DNA of 64,000 nucleotides from Bradyrhizobium sp. C9 (GCF_002532045.1 NZ_NWTG01000001.1:806001-870000), one strand, 5' to 3'. Positions 48,899 to 58,137 are shown, counted from the first letter of the stretch. Made by a program: numbers and translations. The notes: generated by a model from the sequence alone, not told the origin.

Positions 48899-49795
48899 AT
48901 GATGGTTGGTCTGTTGGTCGTCGGCGTGGGCCTGGTTGTGGCGGGCTTGGCGGCGATCGGCTTGGGAATCCCCTACAAGGAATTCAGCGTCGGCAGCGCC
49001 TTGATCACGACGGGCGTGACCGGCGCATGCACCGGCGCGATCGTGCTGGCGCTCGCCGCCATCCTTCGGGAACTTCAGGTCATCGCCCGGCGGCTGGAGC
49101 CTGGTGCCGCGGGCGCCCGGCTGGAGGCTCCGTCGGCGCCTGCAACTTCCCCGCGCAATGCCCCCGAGGATCCTGTCTTCCCGCCACCGCGTGAGCCCAA
49201 GGTTGCCGCGCCTCCGCCGCTGGCACCGCCCGTTTCGCCATCCGCCTCCGCGTCGCCGCCGCCCTGGCACGACGAAATCGGCCAGCGTGGCGCGCCGGGC
49301 GAGGCGCCGCCGCCTGTGCCGGGTGGCGCGCCCCCGGAGGGCGAAGCCACGCCCAAGCGGCGCAACCTGTTGTTCTCGTCCTCGCGGAAGGAACGCGAGC
49401 GGGCCCAGGGCCGTACGGCCGAGCCGCTGACGCCGGACCTGCTGTCGCCGGAGCTGCGCCCTGGTCCGGCCGCGGCCGCCGAGCCCGCACCGGCAACGTT
49501 CGACGATGCCTGGCCGAAGGCCGAACGGCCACGGTCGGTCGACGTTGCCCCCCGGCGCACGCCCCGGCCGTCGACGTTCGGCGAGACCCAGTCGGCCGGC
49601 GCGGCGCCGTCGTCATCAGGCCACCCGCCGCCGCCGCAGGAGCAGCCGCCGGTGACCGTGCTCAAATCGGGCGTCGTCGACGGCATGGCCTATTCGCTGT
49701 ATTCGGACGGATCGATCGAGGCGCAGATGCCGGAGGGCATGATGCGGTTTGCCTCGATCGACGAGCTCAGGTCGCATCTGGAGCAGCGGCCTTAA
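48899..49795 (+). CDS. Two-helix membrane protein with proline-rich cytosolic or periplasmic region
   Basis: A 298-residue protein. Two N-terminal membrane helices (MMVGLLVVGVGLVVAGLAAI; ALITTGVTGACTGAIVLALA) are followed by ~180 residues of Pro/Ala-rich low complexity and a compact C-terminal module, GVVDGMAYSLYSDGSIEAQM through FASIDELRSHLEQ. The terminal module looks conserved and may be the functional part. The start has GGGGG upstream. No known family is assigned. Confidence 0.72.
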   Translation: MMVGLLVVGVGLVVAGLAAIGLGIPYKEFSVGSALITTGVTGACTGAIVLALAAILRELQVIARRLEPGAAGARLEAPSAPATSPRNAPEDPVFPPPREPKVAAPPPLAPPVSPSASASPPPWHDEIGQRGAPGEAPPPVPGGAPPEGEATPKRRNLLFSSSRKERERAQGRTAEPLTPDLLSPELRPGPAAAAEPAPATFDDAWPKAERPRSVDVAPRRTPRPSTFGETQSAGAAPSSSGHPPPPQEQPPVTVLKSGVVDGMAYSLYSDGSIEAQMPEGMMRFASIDELRSHLEQRP

Positions 49796-49974
49796 GGTCG
49801 GCACCAATACTTGCGAGCGGCCGCTTCGAAGCCGGAAAAATACGGCCGTTCTTGTCAGGTTTGCTGCAATCCGCTCATATTCGCGAAGTAGTACGCGATT
49901 CCATTAATGTATTGCTGCACGTGGATACTGTCCGGTGGGCGCCGGGCGGTCGACAGCACGGGGAAGATTGAGTC

Positions 49975-50388
49975 ATGTCCGATACGTCAGGTAAAACGCC
50001 GGTCGAGCTGACCGCAAACATCGTTTCGGCCTATCTCAGCAACAATCCGACGCCGGCCTCGGACATTCCGAGCCTGATCAGCCAGGTCCACGCGGCGCTG
50101 CTGCGGGTGTCGAGCGGCCGCGCCGACACGCCAAGCGAGCCGGCCAAGCCGGCGGTGTCGATGAAGAAGTCGATCACGCCGGAATATCTGGTGTGTCTCG
50201 AGGACGGCAAGCGCTTCAAGTCGCTCAAGCGCCATCTGCGCACGCAGTACAACATGACGCCGGAGCAATATCGCGACAAATGGGGCTTGCCGGCCGACTA
50301 TCCGATGGTGGCGCCGAACTATGCGGTAGCGCGCTCTCAGCTCGCCAAGAAGATGGGACTTGGCCAGCAGGCGCGGAAGCGGAAGTAG
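49975..50388 (+). CDS. MucR/Ros family transcriptional regulator with altered zinc site
   Basis: A 137-residue Ros/MucR regulator. The N-terminal oligomerisation region (ELTANIVSAYLSNNPTPASD) and the DNA-binding domain (residues ~70-125, FKSLKRHLRTQYNMTPEQYR and WGLPADYPMVAPNYA) are clear. Of the four Ros zinc ligands only Cys74 and His87 are kept; the second Cys is Asp77 and the second His is Tyr92 (Gln91 adjacent). Mesorhizobium Ml proteins with similar changes fold without zinc, so a zinc-independent domain is likely. MucR proteins silence many AT-rich promoters. Confidence 0.92.
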   Translation: MSDTSGKTPVELTANIVSAYLSNNPTPASDIPSLISQVHAALLRVSSGRADTPSEPAKPAVSMKKSITPEYLVCLEDGKRFKSLKRHLRTQYNMTPEQYRDKWGLPADYPMVAPNYAVARSQLAKKMGLGQQARKRK

Positions 50389-50397
50389 GGGCTCAGA

Positions 50398-50496
50398 GCA
50401 TTTTCGAGCGAAGTGGATACGCCTTCGCATGAAGAAAATGCGTCAAACACGAATCTAGAGCCCCGTTCCGATTCGATCGGAACGGAAAGGCTCTAG
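50398..50496. repeat. Palindromic repeat, GCATTTTC copy B plus CTAGAGCC hairpin
   Basis: Two adjacent palindromes: GCATTTTC/GAAAATGC (50398-50405 with 50434-50441), then CTAGAGCC/GGCTCTAG (50455-50462 with 50489-50496) enclosing CCGTTCCGAT-TCG-ATCGGAACGG. The last arm covers the sufE stop codon. It occupies the whole gap between convergent mucR-like and sufE genes and probably terminates both. Confidence 0.85.
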
Positions 50497-50921
50497 GCGG
50501 ACGCCAGCGCCTCGCGCGCGTCGTTGCGGATCCGATCGACCATCGAGCGGAGGCCATTGGAGCGCTGCGGCGTCAGATGGTCGCGGAAGCCGAACTCGTC
50601 GAACAGCGCAAGCGCATCGGTGGTGAGGATTTCCTTCGGCGTATGCCCGGAAAACAGCGTCAGCACGATCGCGACCAGCCCGCGCACGATGTGGGCATCG
50701 CTGTCACCGACATAGATCAGGCGCGGTTCGCCATTGGCATCGCGATCGATCCGCTTCGACAGCCAGACCTGGCTGACGCAACCCTGCACCTTGTTCTCGG
50801 CCGAGTGCTCCGCCTCTGACAACGGCTCTAGCGTGCGGCCGAGCTCGATGACATAGCGGTAACGGTCGTCCCACTCGTCGAGCAGCGCAAAATTGTCTCT
50901 GATTTCGTCGATCGTCGTCAT
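50493..50921 (-). CDS. sufE: SufE cysteine-desulfurase activator
   Basis: A 142-residue SufE. It accepts the persulfide sulfur from SufS and passes it to the SufBCD scaffold in Fe-S cluster assembly. The acceptor cysteine is in VQGCVSQVWL (about residue 48). Other family segments are VRGLVAIVLTLFSG and FGFRDHLTPQRSNGLRSMV. It is isolated from any suf operon in this window. The stop codon falls in a palindromic repeat arm. Confidence 0.95.
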   Translation of the reverse strand: MTTIDEIRDNFALLDEWDDRYRYVIELGRTLEPLSEAEHSAENKVQGCVSQVWLSKRIDRDANGEPRLIYVGDSDAHIVRGLVAIVLTLFSGHTPKEILTTDALALFDEFGFRDHLTPQRSNGLRSMVDRIRNDAREALASA

Positions 50922-51067
50922 CGTGGCCCGCGTCCTATTCTCAACGGCTTATATAGGAAGGCGGGCCGCGAAAGCGACGAAAATGGAACCGGTTCCCGGC
51001 TGTTTCGACCGGTTTCTTTGCGCGAGCCGGCATCCGTCTCACGCGAAAGCGCTTTATTGGCTGGCGC

Positions 51068-51445
51068 TTACGGCGTCGGCGGCAGGCGGAAGTCAATCAT
51101 CTGATCGTCCGCCGTCAGCGTGTCGCGGGATGCGGCCGGATCGGTATCGTCCTTGCCGATCGAGCCGGTGTGGTCGGGCGGCTTCTTGTCGGTGATGATC
51201 TGATAGAGCTTGCGCGCGCCATCGGTCGCGCGCTGGCCGATCGCGGTCGCGGCCTGGCCGCCGACTTCGCAGGCGGAAGGCTGGCGCTTGCAGAACTGGC
51301 CCATGTCGTTGATCGTTGCCGTCGCAGCCGACACCGCGTCCGATGCGCTGATCTGCGGCGTCTTGTCCGCTTCGGGTGTTTTGTCTCTCGGCAGCAGCAC
51401 GAGCACAAGCCCGAGCCAGAATGCCAAACGCAGCAGGAAGAACAT
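51068..51445 (-). CDS. DUF5330 membrane-anchored protein
   Basis: A 125-residue protein. It has an N-terminal membrane helix MFFLLRLAFWLGLVLVLLP, then a periplasmic part with two cysteines in FCKRQPSACEVG (possible disulfide) and a helix GQAATAIGQRATDGARKLYQ, with an unstructured acidic tail. This matches alphaproteobacterial DUF5330. The ATG at 51445 places the helix at the N-terminus; the frame extends upstream without coding character. Function is unknown. Confidence 0.8.
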   Translation of the reverse strand: MFFLLRLAFWLGLVLVLLPRDKTPEADKTPQISASDAVSAATATINDMGQFCKRQPSACEVGGQAATAIGQRATDGARKLYQIITDKKPPDHTGSIGKDDTDPAASRDTLTADDQMIDFRLPPTP

Positions 51446-51879
51446 GGCGCGATCCCGGTCGTCTATCTTGTCTTTTGCTTCTTGCGCGGTCGATGCCGCT
51501 ATTGCCCTCACGGATAGCATCGGTCGATAAATCGGAAGTATCTGCATTGAAGTAAATCCGCCGAAAAATCGCGGAAAATTCGCCTGAATCGATTCGCCGT
51601 AAATTTTCGATTGATGGCGGCTGACGGGTGCCAAATCCGCAAGATGCGGCGCATCCACCATTTCGAAACCATAGTTTGTCGCACCCGGAAACCAGCCGTT
51701 CACCATCCCCGACAAATGACCGGTGAATGACAGCGCCGCAGCCTCGCCAATGCACGGTGTTTGGCAGCAGGCCGCCCCGCCTTAGCGTTCGCTTAAGTTC
51801 GCTCTGACACGTTGGCCTGCAATCACAAAGGAGGCGTTCCGGCGCGTCTGTTCGACGATGAAGCCGAAGCGCGAGTGCT
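51446..51879. other. Divergent intergenic region (434 bp)
   Basis: Upstream of DUF5330 (leftward) and the histidine kinase (rightward). A strong AAAGGAGG sits at about 51827-51834 but is far from the kinase GTG start. A nine-codon ORF (ATG 51858) overlaps that start. No complete gene is supported. Confidence 0.45.
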
Positions 51880-53691
51880 GTGAGTAGTTTGAGTTTGATC
51901 CGCGATTGCCTGGATGCGCTGCTGCATCCGTCGGCGCAATATGATGCGCTGACGCGTGCGCGCCACCGTGCCTTCATGGCGCCGCGGCTGCTCGGCAGTC
52001 TGGCGGCGCTGGCCTCTTTCCCTGCCTTTCTGGCGATGCGCGGGGCGCCGACGGCGATCGAGGTCATCGCCTTCGCCTGGCTGATCGCGCCGATCCTGTT
52101 GTCCTGGTTCCTGTCGCGCACCGGCCGCTACGAAGGCGCGCATGTGCTGTCGTCGCTGGCGCTCGCCGGTCTCGTGATGATGATCGCGGCGTCGACCGGC
52201 GGCATCGCGTCGTTCGCCGCGGTGTGGCTCGTCGTGATTCCGATCGAGGCGGCGCTGTCGGCGTCGCGGCGTGTGGTGGCGTTTGCGTTCGCGCTGGCGA
52301 TGATCTGCGCCGCGCTGCTCAGCGTGCTTGGCCATTACCACGTGCTGCCGGTGGTCGATCCTGCGGTTGTCTCGAACAGCTCGCTGGTCGGCTTCGGCGT
52401 CGTGTCGGCGATCTTCTACGCGGCCGGGCTTGCCTTCGGCGCGGAGTCGCTGGCGCGCACCAGCGTGGCGCTGCTTTACGTCGAGGAAGAGCGCTACCGC
52501 CTGCTCGCCCATAACATGAGCGACGTGTTGTCGCGGCACAGCCGCAACGGCGCGGTGCGCTTCATTTCGCCCGCGGTCGAGGTCATGCTCGGCGTGCCGG
52601 CATCGCGGCTGTCCGGCCACGGCCTGTTCGACCGCGTTCATGTCGCCGATCGTCCGGCCTATCTCACCGCGCTGTCTGATGCCGCGCGCGGCGAATCCCG
52701 CAGCGTCGAGTTCCGCGTGCGCCGCGACGGTGCGCGCGGCGAGGCTGCCGCCGAATTCATCTGGGTCGAGATGCGCTGCCGTGCGCTCGAGCAGGCCTCC
52801 GCCGATGCCGAGGTGGTCGCCGTGATCCGCGACGTGACCGATCGCAAGGTGCAGGAACAGGCGCTCGAACAGGCCCGCCATGCCGCCGAGCAGGCCGATG
52901 CGTCGAAGACGCGCTTCCTGGCCACCATGAGCCACGAACTGCGGACCCCGCTCAACGCCATCATCGGCTTCTCCGAGATGATCGCGCAGGAAGACGTGCT
53001 CGGGCTCGACGCGGCCCGCCGCAAGGAATACGCGCAGCTCATCAACGATTCCGGCCAGCATCTGCTGTCGGTCGTCAACGGCATCCTCGACATGTCGAAG
53101 ATGGAGTCGGGCAATTTCGAGATTTCGCCGGAGCCGTTTGCGCCGCGGCCGGCGCTGCTCAATTGCTGCAATCTGGTGGCGCTGAAGGCGCGCGAGAGCG
53201 GTGTCGACCTCGTCACCCGGGTGCCTGACGACCTGCCGATCGTGAACGGCGACTCGCGCGCGTTCAAGCAGATCGTCCTCAATCTGGTTTCCAACGCGAT
53301 CAAGTTCACCGAGCGCGGCGGCAAGGTGACCGTGTCGGCCGGCGTCGAGGGATCGCGGCTGTTGCTGCGGGTCTCGGACACCGGCGTCGGCATCGCCGCC
53401 GACGATCTCAAGCGGATCGGCGATCCGTTCTTCCAGGCCGGCAAGACCTATCAGCGCCGCCACGAAGGCACCGGCCTCGGCCTGTCCATCGTCAAGGGGC
53501 TGGTCGGCCTGCACAACGGCGAAATCAACGTCGAGAGCAAGGTGGGCGAGGGCACCGTCGTGTCGGTCGCGCTGCCGCTGTCATTCATCCCGCCGGCCGC
53601 GGTCGAGCCGTCCAGCAATGTCTCGACCCTGAAGCCCGCGCTGCGGTCCGGACTGCAAGAGCAAACCCAACAGGTGAAGAAGAGTGCCTAG
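51880..53691 (+). CDS. Membrane PAS-domain sensor histidine kinase, DivJ-like
   Basis: A 603-residue kinase. About six transmembrane helices (residues ~35-195), then a PAS domain (~205-325, RLLAHNMSDVLSRHSRNGAV; DRVHVADRPAYL), HisKA with phospho-acceptor His352 (MSHELRTPLNAIIGFSEM) and HATPase_c with N box NLVSNAIKF, G1 DTGVGIA and G2 GTGLGLSIV. The HisKA sequence is of the PleC/DivJ/PdhS type that acts on DivK, and the PAS wording recalls DivJ, so a cell-cycle role is plausible but unproven. The GTG start has a weak ribosome site; an in-frame stop at 51859 limits alternatives. Confidence 0.88.
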   Translation: MSSLSLIRDCLDALLHPSAQYDALTRARHRAFMAPRLLGSLAALASFPAFLAMRGAPTAIEVIAFAWLIAPILLSWFLSRTGRYEGAHVLSSLALAGLVMMIAASTGGIASFAAVWLVVIPIEAALSASRRVVAFAFALAMICAALLSVLGHYHVLPVVDPAVVSNSSLVGFGVVSAIFYAAGLAFGAESLARTSVALLYVEEERYRLLAHNMSDVLSRHSRNGAVRFISPAVEVMLGVPASRLSGHGLFDRVHVADRPAYLTALSDAARGESRSVEFRVRRDGARGEAAAEFIWVEMRCRALEQASADAEVVAVIRDVTDRKVQEQALEQARHAAEQADASKTRFLATMSHELRTPLNAIIGFSEMIAQEDVLGLDAARRKEYAQLINDSGQHLLSVVNGILDMSKMESGNFEISPEPFAPRPALLNCCNLVALKARESGVDLVTRVPDDLPIVNGDSRAFKQIVLNLVSNAIKFTERGGKVTVSAGVEGSRLLLRVSDTGVGIAADDLKRIGDPFFQAGKTYQRRHEGTGLGLSIVKGLVGLHNGEINVESKVGEGTVVSVALPLSFIPPAAVEPSSNVSTLKPALRSGLQEQTQQVKKSA

Positions 53692-54445
53692 ACAGACTTT
53701 GGATGACGATGAAACGCCGCGCCGTCGCCGCGGCGCCAAGGCAGTAGCCATCGCGGCCGAGGAGGAACGTGGCCTCGTCCTGCGCCTGCTGCTGCACAGT
53801 CCGAAGGACCTGGTTGCGGGCGTGCTGGCAACGTCTGCCATCGTTGCGATCCTGATCAATGCGCTGTTCCTGCAGGCTGGCCGTCATCCGTCGCCGATGT
53901 TCGGCGGTTCGGTGGTGACGCTACCGGCCCCGGTTGCCGCGGCCACCAGCCCGCTGCCGCGCCCGCGTCCGGCCGAGGCCGCCGCCCGATCGGTCGAGCC
54001 CGCCGTCACGGAGCCGACCAGGCCGGTCGACGTGAAGCCGGTGGAGACCAAGCCGGCCGAGACCAGGTCCGTCGAAGCCAAGCCGGTGGAGTCCAAACCG
54101 GCTGAGGCGAAGCCGGTCGATCCGATGGCCAATCTGGTGCTGAAATCGACCGCCGCGCCGCCGGCCGCCGCACCGTCCGCGGCTGCCGCGCCGTCCAGCG
54201 TCATTCGTCCGCCCGCGCCGATCCCGACACAGCATCTGAGCCCGGCCGGCAAGCGCATCGCAGCGGTCCAGCGGACGCTGACCGAATATGGCTACGGCCA
54301 GCTCAAGCCGACCGGTACGATCGGCGCCGATACCCAGCACGCGATCGCGAAGTTCGAGCGCGCGCGCAAGCTGCCGGTGACCGGGCAGATGTCCGATCGT
54401 CTCGTGCACGAGCTCAGCGCGATGATCGGACATTCGATCGACTAG
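53684..54445 (+). CDS. Membrane-anchored peptidoglycan-binding domain protein
   Basis: A 253-residue protein. Cytosolic Arg-rich N-terminus, one membrane helix (residues ~42-64, LVAGVLATSAIVAILINALF), a long Pro/Ala/Lys/Glu linker with repeated xKPxExK units, and a C-terminal PG_binding_1 domain (~185-245, RIAAVQRTLTEYGYGQLKPT; DTQHAIAKFERARKLPVTGQ). The GTG start at 53684 overlaps the kinase gene by 8 bp, so the pair is co-translated. It may link the kinase to the cell wall. Confidence 0.85.
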   Translation: MPRQTLDDDETPRRRRGAKAVAIAAEEERGLVLRLLLHSPKDLVAGVLATSAIVAILINALFLQAGRHPSPMFGGSVVTLPAPVAAATSPLPRPRPAEAAARSVEPAVTEPTRPVDVKPVETKPAETRSVEAKPVESKPAEAKPVDPMANLVLKSTAAPPAAAPSAAAAPSSVIRPPAPIPTQHLSPAGKRIAAVQRTLTEYGYGQLKPTGTIGADTQHAIAKFERARKLPVTGQMSDRLVHELSAMIGHSID

Positions 54446-54456
54446 GCTCGTCCTCT

Positions 54457-54487
54457 CGTCATGGCCGGGCGTCATCCGGCCATGACG
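54457..54487. terminator. Palindromic hairpin between convergent genes
   Basis: CGTCATGGCCGG/CCGGCCATGACG with a 7-nt loop, 11 bases after the peptidoglycan-binding gene stop and followed by GTTCTT. Probably a bidirectional terminator of dispersed-repeat origin. Confidence 0.7.
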
Positions 54488-54504
54488 GTTCTTCCCGACT
54501 GACG

Positions 54505-56148
54505 TCAGACCGCTTCGCCGAGCAGGACGTCCCTGACCTCGTCGGAGAACGGCTTCTTGCGACCGGCCACCAGCACTGATTCTGGATCGTCGCGATCCGA
54601 AGTGCCGCGCGGCATGCCGTGATCGAGCAGGGCTTGCGCGCAGCCGGCCCAATCGCCGCGGCTGACCGGTTCATTGCAGGACGCCCACGACAAGGTCCCG
54701 GACGCGTTGTCGCCAAAGCCGTGCTGTTCGGTCCATTCCGCACCGTGCTCGAGCAGGAAGCGTGTCAGTCCGGCATTGCCGCGGAACACCGCGTGATTGA
54801 GCGCCGAGGCGTCCCAGTCGCCGCCGCGCACCGCGATGGGCCAGCCGAGCCTGACCATCAGCCGCACCGCATCGTCGCCGCCGGCCGCGGCGAGCTCGGG
54901 AAGCAGCCGCAGCTGCTGTGGTGAAAGCGATCCCGGAAGATCGGGCCGACCGGCCTGGATCCGCCGTGCTTCGTCCTCGTCGTCGCTGCTGCACGCCGCG
55001 ACGAACCGCTCCTCATCCGCCAGCGTCTCGTCGCCGGTGCGCTGCCGCAGCAGCTCGGCAACCTCGGTCAAGCCGAACTGCAGTGCGTAGCGGTAGGCGG
55101 AAAGGCCGTCCGGTGTCGTGATGCGTGGATCTGCGCCGGCGTCGAGCAAGGTCGCGATGCAGGTTCGCGATCGTCGCCGCCGGATCGCCCACATCAGCGG
55201 TGATCCGCAATCCGTCAGCGGCGCGCTGCCGGCGGGTTCATTTGGATCTCCGCCGTGCCGCAGCAGCAATGCGAGCGCCACCACATTCTCGTCGTCCAGC
55301 ACCTTGTACATCGCGTTGGTGCCGGCGATCCGCGCGCCGTGCTCGAGCAGCAGCCCTGTCGTCACGGAGCCTTCGAGCGAATGGTACAGCGATTCATTGT
55401 CGTTCGGATTGGCGCCGGCCTCGAGCAACAGTTTGGTCAGGGCGAGGTCGTGATTGCGCCCGGCGGCGCCATACAGCGCCGACAGCGGATTGCTGTGATC
55501 GGGCGCGTCGAGCGATCCGGGTGGCCAGCGGCTGCTGATGTGCTGGTCGGGATCGGCGCCGGCCTCAAGCAGCAGGCGCGCGCAGCGATGCAGCCGCGCC
55601 TGAAATTCCGGAATCTGCAGCAGGCTGGAATGCGTCACCGCGATCAGCGGCGGGAGTTTCAACGGACCGCCGGGACGGTCGACCCATGCGGGATCGCTGG
55701 CTGCGGTGCGCCGTATCGTCTCCTCGTCGCCGACGGCGCAGGCGAGATAGGGATCGCCGGCCACAAGATCGGGATCCTCGGTGAGCATCCGCACCGCGAC
55801 GCGCGGATGAGCGCGATCGGTTGTGCCGTCGACATCAGCGGCATAGACCAGCTGCAGCCATCGCCGCACCCGGTCGGCCTTGCTTTTGCCGGGCGGCGAT
55901 TGGGCTTCGACATAGCGCCGCAGGTCCGGCCAAGAGGCGAAGCCGAGATCGCGCGCCACGCAGGACTGAGCGTCGTGGAGCCGCAGACCGAGTGCGGCGA
56001 TCTGCGCGTCGCTGCGCCCGGCCGCAGCCGGAAGCGCCTGCCGGAAACGGGCGCAAGCCTCCGGGACCTGTCGCCGGTAAAGGCGAATGAGCTCCTTGGC
56101 CTGCTTCTTCAGATGTTCGAGATTCAATCGCGCGGGCGATCGGTTCAT
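54505..56148 (-). CDS. Ankyrin-repeat protein
   Basis: A 547-residue soluble protein. The N-terminal helical region (~1-90, LKKQAKELIRLYRRQVPEAC) is of the kind found in front of bacterial ankyrin proteins. Multiple ankyrin units follow, including LTKLLLEAGANPNDN, TGLLLEHGARIAG, CIATLLDAGADPRIT and GLTRFLLEHGAEWTEQ. No signal peptide or enzymatic domain is present, so it is probably an intracellular interaction scaffold. Partner unknown. Confidence 0.85.
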   Translation of the reverse strand: MNRSPARLNLEHLKKQAKELIRLYRRQVPEACARFRQALPAAAGRSDAQIAALGLRLHDAQSCVARDLGFASWPDLRRYVEAQSPPGKSKADRVRRWLQLVYAADVDGTTDRAHPRVAVRMLTEDPDLVAGDPYLACAVGDEETIRRTAASDPAWVDRPGGPLKLPPLIAVTHSSLLQIPEFQARLHRCARLLLEAGADPDQHISSRWPPGSLDAPDHSNPLSALYGAAGRNHDLALTKLLLEAGANPNDNESLYHSLEGSVTTGLLLEHGARIAGTNAMYKVLDDENVVALALLLRHGGDPNEPAGSAPLTDCGSPLMWAIRRRRSRTCIATLLDAGADPRITTPDGLSAYRYALQFGLTEVAELLRQRTGDETLADEERFVAACSSDDEDEARRIQAGRPDLPGSLSPQQLRLLPELAAAGGDDAVRLMVRLGWPIAVRGGDWDASALNHAVFRGNAGLTRFLLEHGAEWTEQHGFGDNASGTLSWASCNEPVSRGDWAGCAQALLDHGMPRGTSDRDDPESVLVAGRKKPFSDEVRDVLLGEAV

Positions 56149-56373
56149 GGAAACCTCCGTGCATCATCGCCGATGGTCCACAAAACCGGCTGCACAAAGG
56201 CTTGGTTGGCCGCGTATCAGGTGCAAGTGGGTTCAACCCTTCCCGTGGACCCGGGTGCGGCTTGCACCGCAAATGCAAGGATATGAGCGAGGCTTGTCTC
56301 GGTCAACCCGCCGGTGCGTGATGTCATCTGTGACGATTGGACGTGGCCGCGGCGCTGGCCTATAGGTCGGCGC

Positions 56374-56718
56374 ATGCGATTGAAAACCAGCATATGGGTC
56401 GCGGCATATCTGCGCCGCTGCCAGACCGAAGGCGTGTTCGGCGCGATCCGCAAGAAGGGCGCGGAGGAAGCCGGCGCCGTGTTCGTCAAGGTAGCGCTGA
56501 TGGACGGCAACGCGATGCTGTATGCGCCGGCGCCGCAGACGGTCTATGACGACAGCCGTCCGGCCGAGCGGCTGTTCGTGCCGACCGCACAACAGCCGGT
56601 GTCCGAGCCTTCAGTCGAGGAGCGATTGACCAAGGAGCTCCGCTTCGATCCCGATGCCTGGATCGTCGAGACCGAAGATCGCGCCGGGCGGCACTTTCTC
56701 GATCTGGCGAAGGGCTAG
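56374..56718 (+). CDS. DUF1491 family protein
   Basis: A 114-residue alphaproteobacterial DUF1491 protein: KTSIWVAAYLRRCQTEGVFG at the N-terminus, AVFVKVALMDGNAMLYAPAP, and C-terminal DPDAWIVETEDRAGRHFLD. Small, predicted cytosolic; function unknown. Its stop overlaps the converging DUF2336 stop in CTAG (56715-56718). Confidence 0.85.
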   Translation: MRLKTSIWVAAYLRRCQTEGVFGAIRKKGAEEAGAVFVKVALMDGNAMLYAPAPQTVYDDSRPAERLFVPTAQQPVSEPSVEERLTKELRFDPDAWIVETEDRAGRHFLDLAKG

Positions 56719-57686
56719 CTTCCCGACTTCTGATTGCGGATGCCGGGCGCGCTGCCGGGCTGCACCGCAGGTCGTGTCTGTGAGGATGTTACGCGTACGC
56801 GATGACGCTCGTCGTCATAGAGCGACGAGCGATACTTGGCGCGCGCCACCGCCATGGTCGAGCCGCGCCACGCCGCCAGCATCACCAGCGCGGAGCGCTC
56901 GCTGAGGCGATCGTAGAGCCGCGACAGCCGATAGACGTAGTTGACCGACGAGCCGGCTTCCGGATTGAGGAACATCAGGATCCGCTGGAACGCGGCGCTC
57001 GAGACGTCGAGTGCCCGCATCGCGCAGGCAAGCGGCTCGCCGCCGGGATCGTTGACGACGTCGGCGGCGATCCGCGACGGCAGGATCAGCGCCTCGCCGA
57101 GTTCGAGCGTGAAGTTATCGAGGTCCTCGGCAAACGCCGCCATCTCCAGGATATGGATCGCGCGCGCGGCGCGAGCCGCCGGAATCCGCGCCGCAGCCTT
57201 CAGCGGCGTCTCCTGCAGATTGTGCAGGATCTGGGCGCGCTCCTTTGCGCTGGCGGCAAAGAACATGTCGGAGATTTCGGCGGCATCGTTCGGCCGCATC
57301 GCAAGGCTTGCGGCCATCCGCAGCTCTGCCTCGGTCGGGACCTTGGCGGGCAGCGCGGACGGTGCGGGCGCGGAAATTGGCGCGGCAGCCGGCATCGGCT
57401 GCTCCGGACCGGTGCGGCGCAGCCCGAGCTTGTCCATGATCCTGGCGGGCGTTGCCGGATAGATCGCAAGCCGGGCGCGGACGGCGGCGCGGGTCGCGTC
57501 GTCGACCTCGTCGATCAGGCGCGACGTCAGCTCGACGAACTGGCGCTCTTCATCGGCGGAATGCGCGCTCGCCTGCACATACAGGTCGGTCAGGACGCGC
57601 AGCAAGGTGGGGCGGATGTCGACTCCCTCGCGGCGGGAGAGCGTCATCAGCCCATCGAAACCAGGAAATAGCGGAGCTGCGCTCAT
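56715..57686 (-). CDS. DUF2336 family protein (paralogue 2)
   Basis: A 323-residue helix-rich DUF2336 protein. It shares the family layout with the copy at 20153 (N-terminal VLTDLYVQASAHSADEERQF like DLFINGSVNYSDQQ, then long helices) but is clearly divergent. A proline/alanine linker (~95-112) splits it. No enzymatic motif is seen. It is monocistronic, not beside a cyclase gene. Confidence 0.8.
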   Translation of the reverse strand: MSAAPLFPGFDGLMTLSRREGVDIRPTLLRVLTDLYVQASAHSADEERQFVELTSRLIDEVDDATRAAVRARLAIYPATPARIMDKLGLRRTGPEQPMPAAAPISAPAPSALPAKVPTEAELRMAASLAMRPNDAAEISDMFFAASAKERAQILHNLQETPLKAAARIPAARAARAIHILEMAAFAEDLDNFTLELGEALILPSRIAADVVNDPGGEPLACAMRALDVSSAAFQRILMFLNPEAGSSVNYVYRLSRLYDRLSERSALVMLAAWRGSTMAVARAKYRSSLYDDERHRVRVTSSQTRPAVQPGSAPGIRNQKSGS

Positions 57687-57942
57687 CTCGGGCGTACGCG
57701 ACTTGCCAATAAGACTCGGTTTGAAAACCTTGTGAGAGCGAGCCTACGCAGGCTGTTTTAAGACGCAGTTAAGGAAAACAAGCCGTGAAGGCGGACGCTC
57801 GAATTTGCGCGTGTCTATTAAGGCACAGCGCCACATCCGTAACCGCCCGTATCGGCAGCTTAAGATGTCGTTAACCATGCGCGTTCTTAACTCGGCGGGC
57901 GCGGGGCAAATCATGTCCGTGCGGGGCCAGAGAGAACGGAAC

Positions 57943-58137
57943 ATGGGCACCATCGTTGAGTTTCCGGCGGATGCGGCTGCACGGCGGCCGAGCGCTGTCG
58001 GTGCTGCCGGCGAAGGCATGGGGACCGTGCTGATCCTTCCCGTCGTGCGTATCGAACGAACGACGGAGGAGACCGGCGGAGGTCGCGGACCGGAGCAGGG
58101 CACTGCGCAGGGCCGTCGTCGCCGACGCCGCTCCTGA
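57943..58137 (+). CDS. Small basic-tailed hypothetical protein
   Basis: A 64-residue protein starting MGTIVEFPADAAARRP, with a hydrophobic VLILPVVRIER segment and a poly-arginine end (GRRRRRRS). The N-terminus MGTIVEFP is the likely start; an upstream ATG at 57913 is possible. It ends four bases before the lipoprotein gene, suggesting coupled translation. The Arg-rich tail may bind nucleic acid or the membrane. Function is unknown. Confidence 0.6.
   Translation: MGTIVEFPADAAARRPSAVGAAGEGMGTVLILPVVRIERTTEETGGGRGPEQGTAQGRRRRRRS

Noticed and set aside
51858..51887. Nine-codon leader peptide overlapping the kinase start
   Set aside because: The strong AAAGGAGG is 24 or more bases from its ATG, too far, and no attenuator hairpin is visible.
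57200..57469. Arg/Pro-rich minus-strand ORF within the second DUF2336 gene
   Set aside because: Frame shadow of a supported gene with highly skewed composition.
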